DNA of 64,000 nt, taken from assembly GCF_001612665.1 (NCBI RefSeq), contig NZ_BDAX01000030.1, forward strand, positions 62,001-126,000, read 5' to 3'. This DNA comes from Nocardia alba NBRC 108234. GTDB lineage: Bacteria; Actinomycetota; Actinomycetes; Mycobacteriales; Mycobacteriaceae. Below, piece after piece: positions 51,146 through 59,134 of the stretch. Within the stretch, counting starts at the first letter, position 1; the number at the start of each line of letters is the position of its first letter. Made by a program: the position numbers and the translations under genes. The notes under the pieces are model-generated. The model was not told the DNA's origin and did not search any database. It saw only the letters and a list, made by a program, of their open reading frames with translations.

Positions 51146-51424
51146 CCGATCCCGAACCCCTGCAGCCCTCTGCCTATACCAACGGCCTGCGTACTCGCGA
51201 AGAAGTCATGGGCGAGGGGTACGTTGCCCATGCTCTTGCCCCTCACCTCGGGCAGCGAATCGGCTGATCTTCAGCGCTTCGTCACCGAGCATGCCTGGGA
51301 CGCGGTATGGAATCGGCCCGGTCTGAATCGCCGCGGCAGCAGCCTGCACACGACGAGCTTTCCGGCCGTATGCGAGGCGCTCTCAACAGCGGCTCACTCG
51401 CGCGGAGGTTCGACGGGACCCTAA
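51142..51424 (+). pseudogene. broken carboxymuconolactone decarboxylase-like gene
   Basis: Frame 1 starts at ATG 51142 and reads G-L-R-T-R-E-E-V-M-G-E-G-Y-V-A-H-A-L-A, the N-terminus of CMD/PcaC proteins, but stops after about 40 residues. Frame 2 then gives A-D-L-Q-R-F-V-T-E-H-A-W-D-A-V-W-N-R-P-G-L, the next CMD segment, before turning into unrelated sequence and a stop at 51424. So there is a frameshift near 51250 and the C-terminal half is lost. Function lost; probably once an operon partner of the TetR gene in ring catabolism. Confidence 0.72.
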
Positions 51425-51527
51425 TCGAGAAGCCAGGTTGCCTTCGGTAATGGCCGTGACCCGAACCGGCTGGTCGTCCACACCTTGGATGTGACACTCA
51501 GGACGTCCCTCCACACAACCCCGAACA

Positions 51528-51602
51528 TCCTCTTCTGCCGCTGATCGCGCAAGCTGCCCAGGACCCTGGGAGTGCAGAGTCGGCCCTGCTCACCGGGGTG
51601 AG
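51528..51602 (+). repeat. direct repeat, copy A
   Basis: About 75 bp, matching 52607-52679 at roughly 64 positions by eye, with an exact 20-nt run (TGGGAGTGCAGAGTCGGCCC at 51567-51586) and the same GGGGTGAG end. Same orientation, about 1.08 kb apart. Confidence 0.75.
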
Positions 51603-51635
51603 ATGTCCGCTACACACACCGAGACAGGAGTCGGG

Positions 51636-51866
51636 ATGGCCAAGCTCGAGCGCGAGCAACTCATCGAACTAGTCGCACGCATCGCAAGCGCCGAAGGTAG
51701 CGAAGAGCAGCTGAATGAATGGCTTACTCGGCTACAAGATTCAGTGGCGGACCCGAACATCTCCGACCATATCTTCTGGGACTTCTCTGATCCTCCGCTG
51801 ACTCCTGAACAGATCGTGGACAAGGCACTGGCCTACCGGCCGATCGTGCTGGGCGGACCGGAATAG
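51636..51866 (+). CDS. orphan bacteriocin (colicin E / pyocin type) immunity protein
   Basis: 76 residues. L-E-R-E-Q-L-I-E-L-V-A-R-I, E-E-Q-L-N-E-W-L, D-P-N-I-S-D-H-I-F-W and T-P-E-Q-I-V-D-K-A-L-A-Y-R align in order with the Im2/Im9 family (helix, P-x-x-S-D-x-I-Y-Y, P-x-x-I-V). The two Tyr that contact the DNase in Im9 are Phe-Trp here. Such four-helix proteins bind and block colicin-type nucleases. No nuclease is encoded nearby. AGGAG precedes the ATG at 51636; the extra upstream in-frame ATG at 51603 is less likely. The gene lies between two copies of a direct repeat. Confidence 0.75.
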   Translation: MAKLEREQLIELVARIASAEGSEEQLNEWLTRLQDSVADPNISDHIFWDFSDPPLTPEQIVDKALAYRPIVLGGPE

Positions 51867-52045
51867 CTGACGACCCAACGCAGTGTCATGCTGCTGGGCG
51901 CGCGGTCACGAACGTCCGTATCTGCCGAATTCAGTGCGGTTCTGTGGCAGCAGTAGATCAGGGCTGTTAGCGTCCAGAGCATGATGCGGTGGGGGAAAGA
52001 CTGTCGTCGTGCCGAGTGTGAGATCAGTTCCGGAGCGACTGTACT

Positions 52046-52573
52046 GTGACTGATCTATACGAGCAGTGGCGCGAGATCCGTGACATCTTGGACCGGGGTC
52101 GCAAAGCGACTGGGCATTTCGCGATCGCATCGGTAGACAGCGATGGCGTTCCGAACATCACACCGGTCGGCACGGTCTTCCTCCGCGAAGATCGCACCGC
52201 GTTCTACTTCGACCAGTACACATCCGCGCTCGCGCGCAATCTCGATACGAACCCTCGCGTCTGCCTGATGGCAGTCGATCGTGGCACGTTGTTCTGGTTC
52301 CGATCTTTGCTGGTCGGCCGGTTCGCTGCGGCCCCCGGCGTGCGGCTCTACGGAACAGCGGGAACTCTCCGTCCGGCAACAGATTTGGAACTCGCGCAAG
52401 TACGGCGGCGGGTACGCCCGATGCGATTCCTCAGGGGTGGTCGGCTACTGTGGTCGAACTTCAGCCACGTCCGTGACATCACCTTCACCAGCTCGCGACT
52501 TGTGCGCTATCCCATGATGATGGCGCATCTTCCCCAAACTGATTCTGTGCCCTTCCACGATCCCGAGGTTTGA
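52046..52573 (+). CDS. PPOX-class (pyridoxamine 5'-phosphate oxidase fold) FMN-binding protein
   Basis: 175 residues from GTG 52046. The split-barrel start is A-T-G-H-F-A-I-A-S-V-D-S-D-G-V-P-N-I-T-P-V-G-T-V; Y-F-D-Q-Y-T-S-A-L-A-R-N-L and R-V-C-L-M-A-V follow, as in flavin-binding PPOX proteins. It could be an FMN- or F420-dependent reductase, with no substrate visible. The gap before it (51867-52045) has no gene. It is enclosed, with the immunity gene, by the direct repeats. Confidence 0.8.
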   Translation: MTDLYEQWREIRDILDRGRKATGHFAIASVDSDGVPNITPVGTVFLREDRTAFYFDQYTSALARNLDTNPRVCLMAVDRGTLFWFRSLLVGRFAAAPGVRLYGTAGTLRPATDLELAQVRRRVRPMRFLRGGRLLWSNFSHVRDITFTSSRLVRYPMMMAHLPQTDSVPFHDPEV

Positions 52574-52606
52574 CGCAGCCGTCAGAAACAGCCCACGGGT
52601 TGTATG

Positions 52607-52679
52607 CCCTCCTCTGCCGCTTCTGCGCAACCTGCTCAGGACCTTGGGAGTGCAGAGTCGGCCCGCTCGCTGGGGTGAG
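52607..52679 (+). repeat. direct repeat, copy B
   Basis: Second copy of the element at 51528-51602. Its right end, GGGGTGAG, runs straight into the XRE-regulator fragment. Confidence 0.75.
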
Positions 52680-52764
52680 CGCCGATTACTACATCCGGCT
52701 CGAACAGGGCCACCATAGCCACTCGATCGATCAGATCGTGGCGGCCTCGGCGCGGATGCTGAAC
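52672..52764 (+). pseudogene. fragment of an XRE (MmyB-type) regulator
   Basis: One frame encodes G-V-S-A-D-Y-Y-I-R-L-E-Q-G-H-H-S-H-S-I-D-Q-I-V-A, the recognition helix and following turn of the actinobacterial MmyB-like XRE regulators. No N-terminal part or ligand-binding domain is attached: the N-terminal side is replaced by the repeat and the C-terminal side becomes unrelated sequence. A remnant, not a functional gene. Confidence 0.62.
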
Positions 52765-52841
52765 TCGATGACCCACTCCCACCGAGATGGTCGGCGAGCT
52801 GTCCTCGACGAGCGAGGATTTCGTCGCCGACACCACCTCGG

Positions 52842-53117
52842 CTACAGGCTGAAAGCGATCGCTCGCAATATCAGGACGGCGATGAACACCGCGGTGAAGG
52901 CCAGGTCCAGGGAGAAATCGCCGATCCGGATCGGCTTGAGTACTTTGCGTACCGGGGCGATGACCGGTTCGGTCGCGGCGTGGGTCACCTGCCTGGCTTT
53001 GCGGGCCCACTCGGGGCCGTTGCCCAGCGCGTCGATCCAGTCCACCACCATCCGGGCGATCAACAGCACCAGAAAGATGGTCAACGCGTAGCCGACCAGG
53101 GTTCCGACAAGACTCAT
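52842..53117 (-). CDS. YggT family membrane protein
   Basis: 91 residues, two membrane helices (about 5-25 and 70-90) joined by a polar loop with T-H-A-A-T-E-P-V-I-A-P-V-R-K-V-L-K-P-I-R-I-G, the YggT motif (P-x-L-x-P-x-R). In mycobacteria yggT lies in the sepF-wag31 division cluster; here it stands alone between a decayed patch and a hydrolase gene. Role in cell envelope or division is presumed only from the family. Confidence 0.85.
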   Translation of the reverse strand: MSLVGTLVGYALTIFLVLLIARMVVDWIDALGNGPEWARKARQVTHAATEPVIAPVRKVLKPIRIGDFSLDLAFTAVFIAVLILRAIAFSL

Positions 53118-53298
53118 GACGCACTCCTCGCGGAGGCCATAGGCGACCTCTTATCGCTCTCAACGTGCCCGACAGTGCCAAGGTGTCCACCACCCGAGTG
53201 TTCTCAGCCGATTATCAGGCCTGCGGTGGTGATCATGGAACGTGATCGGGCACGCGGCGTGGCGCGCGGACGGCCGTCGCGAGTCGTGGCGGCGGCGC

Positions 53299-54186
53299 CT
53301 ACTCGCCGCGGCGGGCCTCGGTCGACTCGTAGCGGCGGGTGAAGTCGAGAATGCGCGCGGTGACCAGTTTCGGGAACTGATGGAAGAGTCCGTGTCCGGC
53401 CTTGGGAACGATCTCGACTTCGCAGGTGGGCACGTTGTCGCGCAGGCGCTGTGCGGCGGGCTGCGGATCGACCACCAGCGAGTCCGACCCGATCAGCATC
53501 AGAGTCGGTGTGGTGATCGTGGCCAGGCGCTCATCGGTGAACATCTTCGGGTAGCCGATCGTGGGGATATACCCGAGAGCCGCCTTCACACCGGCGAATT
53601 CCGCGTCGGTCAGCGTAACGCCAGGGTTGAGCCGTGCATTCATCGTGCGGAGGTTCTTATCCGTGGGCCGGGCGCCCACGCGCAGCATCATCCACAGCAG
53701 GCTCCATTTGATCTTCGTCAGAATGCCGCTCGGCTCCACGACATTCACGCTCACCAGCCGAGCCTGCTGGGTGGTGGCGATGACCATCACCTGCCACGCG
53801 CCTTGCGAATAGCCGACCAGATGGACCCGGTCTACGCCGAGACCGTCGAGGACCTCGCCGAACCAGGTGCCGAAGCCCGTTTCGTCGATCGGCGCGGTCT
53901 GCACACTCAGGCCGGGTGTGCCGATCATCTCGGGCATGTAGACGACGCGGTCACGAGCGAAGTCCTCGATCACGTGGTCCCAGGACAGGCTGTTGCCGCC
54001 GAGCGAGTGCATCAGCACGATCGGCACCCCCGCTCCCGCACCAGCTTTGCGCACGCGAGTGGATCCGAAGGATGTGTCGACATCGCGCGTGGTCGACGGG
54101 ATCCGCCACTGCTTCTCCAGTTCTCGATAGGTCCGCAGGTACTCCTCGCGCGCCTTGTCGTTCTTGAATCGCCCGATCTTGGCCAT
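53299..54186 (-). CDS. alpha/beta hydrolase
   Basis: 295 residues. V-L-M-H-S-L-G-G-N-S (oxyanion hole), L-V-G-Y-S-Q-G-A (Ser elbow), D-S-L-V for the acid and K-A-G-H-G-L-F for the His. The first 50 residues (K-I-G-R-F-K-N-D-K-A-R-E-E-Y) form a charged N-terminal extension seen in actinobacterial hydrolases of this type. ATG 54186 is chosen (AGGGGTGG upstream). Divergent from a TetR gene with TACCA/TGGTA operators between them. Confidence 0.85.
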   Translation of the reverse strand: MAKIGRFKNDKAREEYLRTYRELEKQWRIPSTTRDVDTSFGSTRVRKAGAGAGVPIVLMHSLGGNSLSWDHVIEDFARDRVVYMPEMIGTPGLSVQTAPIDETGFGTWFGEVLDGLGVDRVHLVGYSQGAWQVMVIATTQQARLVSVNVVEPSGILTKIKWSLLWMMLRVGARPTDKNLRTMNARLNPGVTLTDAEFAGVKAALGYIPTIGYPKMFTDERLATITTPTLMLIGSDSLVVDPQPAAQRLRDNVPTCEVEIVPKAGHGLFHQFPKLVTARILDFTRRYESTEARRGE

Positions 54187-54219
54187 GACCACCCCTGTTC
54201 CTCGTTGGTGATATAAACG

Positions 54220-54246
54220 TACCACAAAGATGGTATGGGCGTACCA
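54220..54246. promoter_or_regulatory. three alternating TACCA/TGGTA half-sites, candidate TetR operator
   Basis: TACCA (54220-54224), TGGTA (54231-54235) and TACCA (54242-54246) give two overlapping inverted repeats with spacers of 6 nt each. They fill the gap between the hydrolase and the TetR gene. Confidence 0.65.
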
Positions 54247-54277
54247 TGAAAATCTGCCGGGACAGAAGGAGGCGCGG

Positions 54278-54874
54278 ATGCCGCGTTTGGCCGATCACGA
54301 AGAACGGCGCAGATCGATCACCGGTGCTGTGCGACGGGTCATCGCCCGGGGCGGACTCGACGCCGCGACCTTCCAATCCGTCGCCGCCGAAGCCGGGGTC
54401 TCGGTGCGGTCGGTGCAGTACTACTTCGGCACCAAACGGGAGTTCCTGCTCGCCACGCACCGTGCTGTCGTCGAGGATTCCGGCGCCAGGATGGCCCGGG
54501 GATTCGCCGGTCTCGGGCCACAAGCCGGTCCGCGAGATATCGTCCGCACGATCCTCATCTCGATCCTGCCCCTCGACGAGGCCAGTCGGCACGACGCCGT
54601 CGTTCTCGGCATCTTCCACGCCGCGACGCTCACCGGTCCCGACGTGGAATCCGCCGATACCGCGGGCGCCCCGAACTACATCGTCGACGCTGTCGCGGGA
54701 CAACTCCGGCAGCTGCGTGGTCCCGGCGCCGACGAGCGAACGCTCATCGCCGACGCCGAGGTCATCCTGCTCGCAGTCGCCGGGCTGACGCAGGGAATGC
54801 TCACCAACGACGACTATGCCACGCGCGCAACACAATTGGTCGATCACCTGCTCGACCGGGTGCTCGACGCCTGA
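54278..54874 (+). CDS. TetR family transcriptional regulator
   Basis: 198 residues from ATG 54278 (AGAAGGAGG upstream, 7-nt spacing). Helix-turn-helix: R-R-S-I-T-G-A-V-R-R-V-I-A-R-G-G-L, F-Q-S-V-A-A-E-A-G-V-S-V-R-S-V-Q-Y-Y-F-G-T-K-R-E-F-L. The C-terminal domain is TetR-like with L-T-Q-G-M near its end. It likely represses itself and the divergent hydrolase through the sites at 54220-54246. A hairpin follows 9 nt after the stop. Confidence 0.9.
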   Translation: MPRLADHEERRRSITGAVRRVIARGGLDAATFQSVAAEAGVSVRSVQYYFGTKREFLLATHRAVVEDSGARMARGFAGLGPQAGPRDIVRTILISILPLDEASRHDAVVLGIFHAATLTGPDVESADTAGAPNYIVDAVAGQLRQLRGPGADERTLIADAEVILLAVAGLTQGMLTNDDYATRATQLVDHLLDRVLDA

Positions 54875-54882
54875 AATGCGAA

Positions 54883-54909
54883 GAGCCCCGGCAACAGTCG
54901 CCGGGGCTC
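54883..54909. terminator. bidirectional terminator between tetR and der
   Basis: Perfect 10-bp stem GAGCCCCGGC (54883-54892) with its complement (54900-54909), 7-nt loop, between two convergent genes. Confidence 0.85.
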
Positions 54910-54928
54910 ATTCGTCGGACACTCCGAA

Positions 54929-56344
54929 TTACTTCTTGCGTTCCTTCTTCTCCCGCACACGCACCGAGACGCGCACCGGCGAACCGTCGAAGCCGAACTC
55001 CTCACGCAGGCGGCGCTCGATGAAGCGGCGGTAGCCGGCCTCGAGGAACCCGGTGGTGAACAGCACGAATGTCGGCGGGCGGGTGCCCGCCTGGGTGGCG
55101 AACATGACGCGGGGCTGACGACCGCCGCGCATCGGCGGCGGGGTGGCCGCGATGACTTCCTTGAGCCAGGTGTTGAGACGGCCGGTGGAGATGCGCTTGT
55201 CCCAGGACTCGAGCGCGGTTTCCATCTGCGGCACCAGCTTCGCCACGGCGCGGCCGGTGTGGGCGGAGATGTTGACCCGCTGAGCCCACGGCACCCGCAC
55301 CAGATCGCGATCGATCTCACGCTCGAGCATGTAGCGGCGATCCTCGTCGACCAGGTCCCACTTGTTGAACGCCAGCACCAGCGCGCGACCGGAGTCGGCG
55401 ACCAGGCTGATCACGCGCAGGTCCTGCTCGGTGATCGGCACCGAGGCGTCGATCAGCATGATCGCGACCTCGGAGGCTTCCAGCGCCGACTTCGTGCGCA
55501 GCGATGCGTAGAACTCGGTGCCGGTGGCATTGGAGACCTTGCGGCGCAGCCCGGCGGTGTCGACGAACTTCCAGGTCTTGCCGCCGAGTTCGACCAGCGA
55601 GTCGACCGGGTCGACGGTGGTGCCCGCGACATCGTGGACCACCGAACGCTCGTCGCCGGCCAGTTTGTTGAGCAGGCTGGACTTGCCGACGTTCGGCTTG
55701 CCGACCAGCGCCACGCGACGCGGTCCCGCGACGCCGGTGCCTTCGCGCGGAGTCTCGGGCAACGCGCCGAGGACGTCGTCGAGCAGGTCGCCGGTGCCTC
55801 GACCGTGCGCGGCCGAGACCATGCGCGGCTCGCCGAGACCGAGCGACCACAGCGAGGCCGCCTCGAGTTCGACCTTCTGGTCGTCGACCTTGTTGGCCAC
55901 CAGGATCACCGGGATCTTGGACCGGCGCAGTTTGCGCACCGCGGCCTCGTCGGTCGTGGTGGCGCCGACGGTGGCGTCGACGACGAGCAGGATCGCGTCG
56001 GCGGTTTCCATCGCCACCTCGGCCTGGCGCGCGACGTGCTGCTGCAGGCCCTTGGCGTCGGGTTCCCAACCGCCGGTGTCCTGCACCATGAAGCGGCGCC
56101 CGGCCCAGTTGGCCTCGTACGAAATGCGGTCGCGGGTGACGCCGGGAACGTCTTCGACCACCGCTTCACGCCGGCCGAGAATACGGTTGACCAGGGTCGA
56201 CTTGCCCACATTGGGGCGGCCGACCACGGCCAGCGTCGGCATGGCGACATGCTGTTCGCCTTCGCCGTCCCCGTCGATGTCGAGGACATCCCATTCGGAC
56301 TCGTCGGTCCAGGTTCCGTCGCCTACGAGAATCTCCTCGATCAT
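54929..56344 (-). CDS. der: GTPase Der (EngA)
   Basis: 471 residues, two G domains. G1: [13 protein letters not shown] and N-K-V-D follow; the second domain has [13 protein letters not shown] and N-K-W-D; the KH-like C-terminal domain ends [13 protein letters not shown]. About 34 acidic residues precede M-P-T-L-A-V-V-G, an N-terminal extension seen in mycobacterial and nocardial Der. It assists 50S ribosome assembly. ATG 56344 overlaps the cmk stop (ATGA). Confidence 0.96.
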   Translation of the reverse strand: MIEEILVGDGTWTDESEWDVLDIDGDGEGEQHVAMPTLAVVGRPNVGKSTLVNRILGRREAVVEDVPGVTRDRISYEANWAGRRFMVQDTGGWEPDAKGLQQHVARQAEVAMETADAILLVVDATVGATTTDEAAVRKLRRSKIPVILVANKVDDQKVELEAASLWSLGLGEPRMVSAAHGRGTGDLLDDVLGALPETPREGTGVAGPRRVALVGKPNVGKSSLLNKLAGDERSVVHDVAGTTVDPVDSLVELGGKTWKFVDTAGLRRKVSNATGTEFYASLRTKSALEASEVAIMLIDASVPITEQDLRVISLVADSGRALVLAFNKWDLVDEDRRYMLEREIDRDLVRVPWAQRVNISAHTGRAVAKLVPQMETALESWDKRISTGRLNTWLKEVIAATPPPMRGGRQPRVMFATQAGTRPPTFVLFTTGFLEAGYRRFIERRLREEFGFDGSPVRVSVRVREKKERKK

Positions 56345-57087
56345 CGCGGACCTCCTGTCGTGGCCGAAAGTTGCTGGGCCACCACGCGATACAGCTCCTC
56401 GATGGTCTGAGCCATCGTCAGGTCGCTGGTGTCGACGAGCACCGCGTCGGCGGCGGGGCGCAACGGCGACACTGTGCGGGTGGAGTCGAGGGTGTCGCGG
56501 CGCTGCACGTCGGCCAGCACGGCCGCGTAATCGTCGCCGCGGCCCTCGCGGATGTTCTGGTCGTTGCGCCGCTGCGCGCGTGCCTCCGCGGAGGCGGTGA
56601 GATAGATCTTGGCGTCGGCGCCGGTGAGCACGACGGTGCCGATATCGCGGCCTTCGACCACGATGCGTCCGGCCATCGCCGTGATCTCACGCTGCAGGTC
56701 GACGAGCTGCTCACGCACCTGCGCCACGGCCGAAACCGCGGACACCGCCTTGGTGACGGCGTCACCGCGGATCTCGCCCGAGACGTCCTCGCCGTCGAGT
56801 TCGATGACCTCATGGCTGGGATCGGTGCCGATCGACAGCGGCAGTGCCGCAACGGTTTCCGCGATGGCGGCCGCGTCGGTCAGCTCGACGCCCGCACGCA
56901 GCACGCGCAGCGTCGCGACCCGGTACATGGCGCCGGTGTCGAGGTAGCGGGCGCCGAGGCGCGCCGCGAGCCGACGCGACACACTGGACTTGCCGGTGCC
57001 GGAGGGGCCATCCATCGCGACGACGAGCGTCGCGTCACCGGTCATCCGGTCGCCGGCGAATTCCAGGGGAAAGTCCACACCGTTCAC
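56341..57087 (-). CDS. cmk: cytidylate kinase
   Basis: 248 residues. P-loop [19 protein letters not shown] (NMP-binding), G-R-D-I-G-T-V-V and the lid A-Q-R-R are all Cmk signatures. It phosphorylates CMP and dCMP. GTG 57087 overlaps the pseudouridine synthase stop (GTGA); ATG 15 codons in is the other possible start. Second last gene of the leftward conserved block. Confidence 0.95.
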   Translation of the reverse strand: MNGVDFPLEFAGDRMTGDATLVVAMDGPSGTGKSSVSRRLAARLGARYLDTGAMYRVATLRVLRAGVELTDAAAIAETVAALPLSIGTDPSHEVIELDGEDVSGEIRGDAVTKAVSAVSAVAQVREQLVDLQREITAMAGRIVVEGRDIGTVVLTGADAKIYLTASAEARAQRRNDQNIREGRGDDYAAVLADVQRRDTLDSTRTVSPLRPAADAVLVDTSDLTMAQTIEELYRVVAQQLSATTGGPR

Positions 57088-58469
57088 AGCTGCACCGCCT
57101 CGTAGAGTTTGCCGATCTCGTCGCGGCCGAGCACCCGCAGGGTGCCGGGACGCTGGTCACCCAGCGCGACCGGGCCGAGGTGGGTGCGCACCAGCCGGAT
57201 CACCGGGTGGCCGACCTCGTCGAGCAGCCTACGCACAATGTGCTTGCGGCCCTCGTGCAGCACGAGCTTCACCAGCGACCGGCCCTGGTAGGCCTCGAGC
57301 ACCGTGAACTTGTCGACCTTGGCCGGCCCGTCCTCCAGCTCGACGCCGTCGCGCAGGCGCTTACCGACCAGGCGGTAGTTCACTTCGCCGTCGACGGTGG
57401 CCAAGTAGGTCTTGGGAACCTCGTACGAGGGGTGCATCAGTCGATGCGCCATCTCGCCGTCGTTGGTGACCAGCAGCAGGCCCTCGGTGTCGGCATCCAG
57501 ACGGCCGACATGGAAAAGTCGCTGACCAGCGGCGATCCGCTCGGCGATGATATCGCCGACGCAGGGGCGCCCCAGATCGTCGGACATCGTGGACTGCCAG
57601 CCTCTCGGCTTGTTCAGTACCAGGTGCACCAGTTCGTCGCGGACGACGACCCGGGTGCCGTCGACGCGCACGACCGCGTTCTCGGCGTCGATACGCAGAC
57701 CCTGCTCACGCACGATCTTGCCGTCGACCTCGACGCGACCGGCGGCGATCATCTCCTCGGCGGCGCGACGCGAGGCCACGCCCGCCTTGGCGAGGACCTT
57801 CTGCAGGCGCTCGCCTTCGCCCCACGGGAGCTTCTTCGGGCCCTCTGTGACATCGGAGTGCTGGTGACGCGCGGGCTTGGCGTTGTTCAGGATCGTCGGG
57901 GCGACGACCTTCTTCTGCGGCTTCGCGGCCTTCTTGCGTGCCGCGAAGGCCTGGGTTCCGGCCGAAGCGCCGCTGCGCTGACCAGCCGTGCCACCACGCT
58001 GTCCGCGGTCGGCGTCACCACGCGGGTACCCGCCACCGCTCGAGGCGCCGGTACCGCGGCGGTCATCGCGCTGGCCTGCGCCTGCGGGGCCGCCACGACG
58101 GTCGTCACGCTGGTAACCACCGGCAGAGGGGCCACGACGGTCGCCACCGGACGGGGCGCTGCGTCGATCATCGCGCTGGTAACCGCCAGCGGACGCGCCA
58201 CGACGGTCGTCACGCTGGTAACCACCTGTGGTGCCGCCACGGCGGCCGCCGGACTCGGCGTCACGCTGGTAGCTACCGGCGGAGCGGGCCGCTGTCTGAT
58301 TGCCGCGCTGGAAGCCACCGGCGCCGGTGCCGCGGCGGCCTGGAGCCGCTCCCTGCCCGGTGCGCGCACCCTCACCACGGTTGCCCGAGGTTCGATTCGC
58401 GCCACTTCGGGGCTGGTCGCTGCGATTTCTTCGATCCGGTGTGCCATCTCGGCGAGCGGAATTATTCAT
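57084..58469 (-). CDS. 23S rRNA pseudouridine synthase (RluB-type) with a low-complexity N-terminus
   Basis: 461 residues. The C-terminal 240 hold an S4 domain ([19 protein letters not shown]) and the RluB/RsuA catalytic core ([13 protein letters not shown] with the essential Asp; [13 protein letters not shown]). The first 220 residues are disordered Arg/Gly/Asp/Gln repeats such as G-G-Y-Q-R-D-D-R-R, then a basic [11 protein letters not shown]. Such a tail probably binds RNA. ATG 58469 with AGGAC 5 nt upstream is chosen. Confidence 0.92.
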   Translation of the reverse strand: MNNSARRDGTPDRRNRSDQPRSGANRTSGNRGEGARTGQGAAPGRRGTGAGGFQRGNQTAARSAGSYQRDAESGGRRGGTTGGYQRDDRRGASAGGYQRDDRRSAPSGGDRRGPSAGGYQRDDRRGGPAGAGQRDDRRGTGASSGGGYPRGDADRGQRGGTAGQRSGASAGTQAFAARKKAAKPQKKVVAPTILNNAKPARHQHSDVTEGPKKLPWGEGERLQKVLAKAGVASRRAAEEMIAAGRVEVDGKIVREQGLRIDAENAVVRVDGTRVVVRDELVHLVLNKPRGWQSTMSDDLGRPCVGDIIAERIAAGQRLFHVGRLDADTEGLLLVTNDGEMAHRLMHPSYEVPKTYLATVDGEVNYRLVGKRLRDGVELEDGPAKVDKFTVLEAYQGRSLVKLVLHEGRKHIVRRLLDEVGHPVIRLVRTHLGPVALGDQRPGTLRVLGRDEIGKLYEAVQL

Positions 58470-58477
58470 CTGTCCTG

Positions 58478-59134
58478 TCAATCGTCGGTGCCGAGATCCA
58501 TATCGGACTCGGCGGGTTTTTTCAGCCTGGTGAACCGGGGATCGGTTTCCAGACTCTCGCTGATCTCGTCGATCAGATCGACGCCGGGAAGCAGCGGCGC
58601 CAGCAGTGGCAGGTCGCCGAGAGAGGCGAGCCCGATCCGTTCGAGGAACAACTCGGTGGTGCGGTACAGCGTGCCGTTGGTTTCGGGGTCCTGACCCGCT
58701 TCCGCGATCAAGCCTCTGGCCAACAGCGTGCGCATCACTCCGTCGACGTTCACCCCTCGGACCGCGCTGACCCGCATGCGGGTCACCGGCTGGCGATAGG
58801 CCACTACCGCCAAGGTTTCCAAGGCGGCCCGGGTCAGTTTCGTCCGGGCCCCGTCGAGCAGTACCCGCTCGACATAGGGCGCGTACTCCTGTCGAGTATA
58901 GAAGCGCCACCCGTCACCGACGAAACGCAGGTCGATGCCACTGCCCCGCGCGGTCAGTTCCGCCGACATCGCGCGCAGCACGGTTTCCACCCGCTCGCTG
59001 GTGTCGTCCAAGGCCGCTGCCAGCTGTTCTGTCGGTGCCGGGGCGTCCACGACGAGCAGCATCGCCTCCAGTGCCGACCGCAGTTCGAGGTCGTCGAGTG
59101 GCTCGGAGGTGAATTCCACCACTGTCTCGCTCAT
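58478..59134 (-). CDS. scpB: segregation and condensation protein ScpB
   Basis: 218 residues with two winged-helix domains: E-A-M-L-L-V-V-D-A-P-A-P and T-R-A-A-L-E-T-L-A-V-V-A-Y-R-Q-P-V-T-R, then G-T-L-Y-R-T-T-E-L-F-L-E-R-I-G-L. It forms the kleisin complex with ScpA and SMC. ATG overlaps the scpA stop (ATGA), and 8 nt separate it from the pseudouridine synthase. Confidence 0.95.
   Translation of the reverse strand: MSETVVEFTSEPLDDLELRSALEAMLLVVDAPAPTEQLAAALDDTSERVETVLRAMSAELTARGSGIDLRFVGDGWRFYTRQEYAPYVERVLLDGARTKLTRAALETLAVVAYRQPVTRMRVSAVRGVNVDGVMRTLLARGLIAEAGQDPETNGTLYRTTELFLERIGLASLGDLPLLAPLLPGVDLIDEISESLETDPRFTRLKKPAESDMDLGTDD

Noticed and set aside
51142-52800. An insertion sequence in the decayed patch
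   Set aside because: No transposase frame or terminal inverted repeats were found; only a direct repeat and gene remnants.
58010-58300. Short repeated units that look like a repeat array or CRISPR
   Set aside because: The repeats are in frame and code for G-G-Y-Q-R-D-D-R-R units of the pseudouridine synthase; spacers are not unique DNA.
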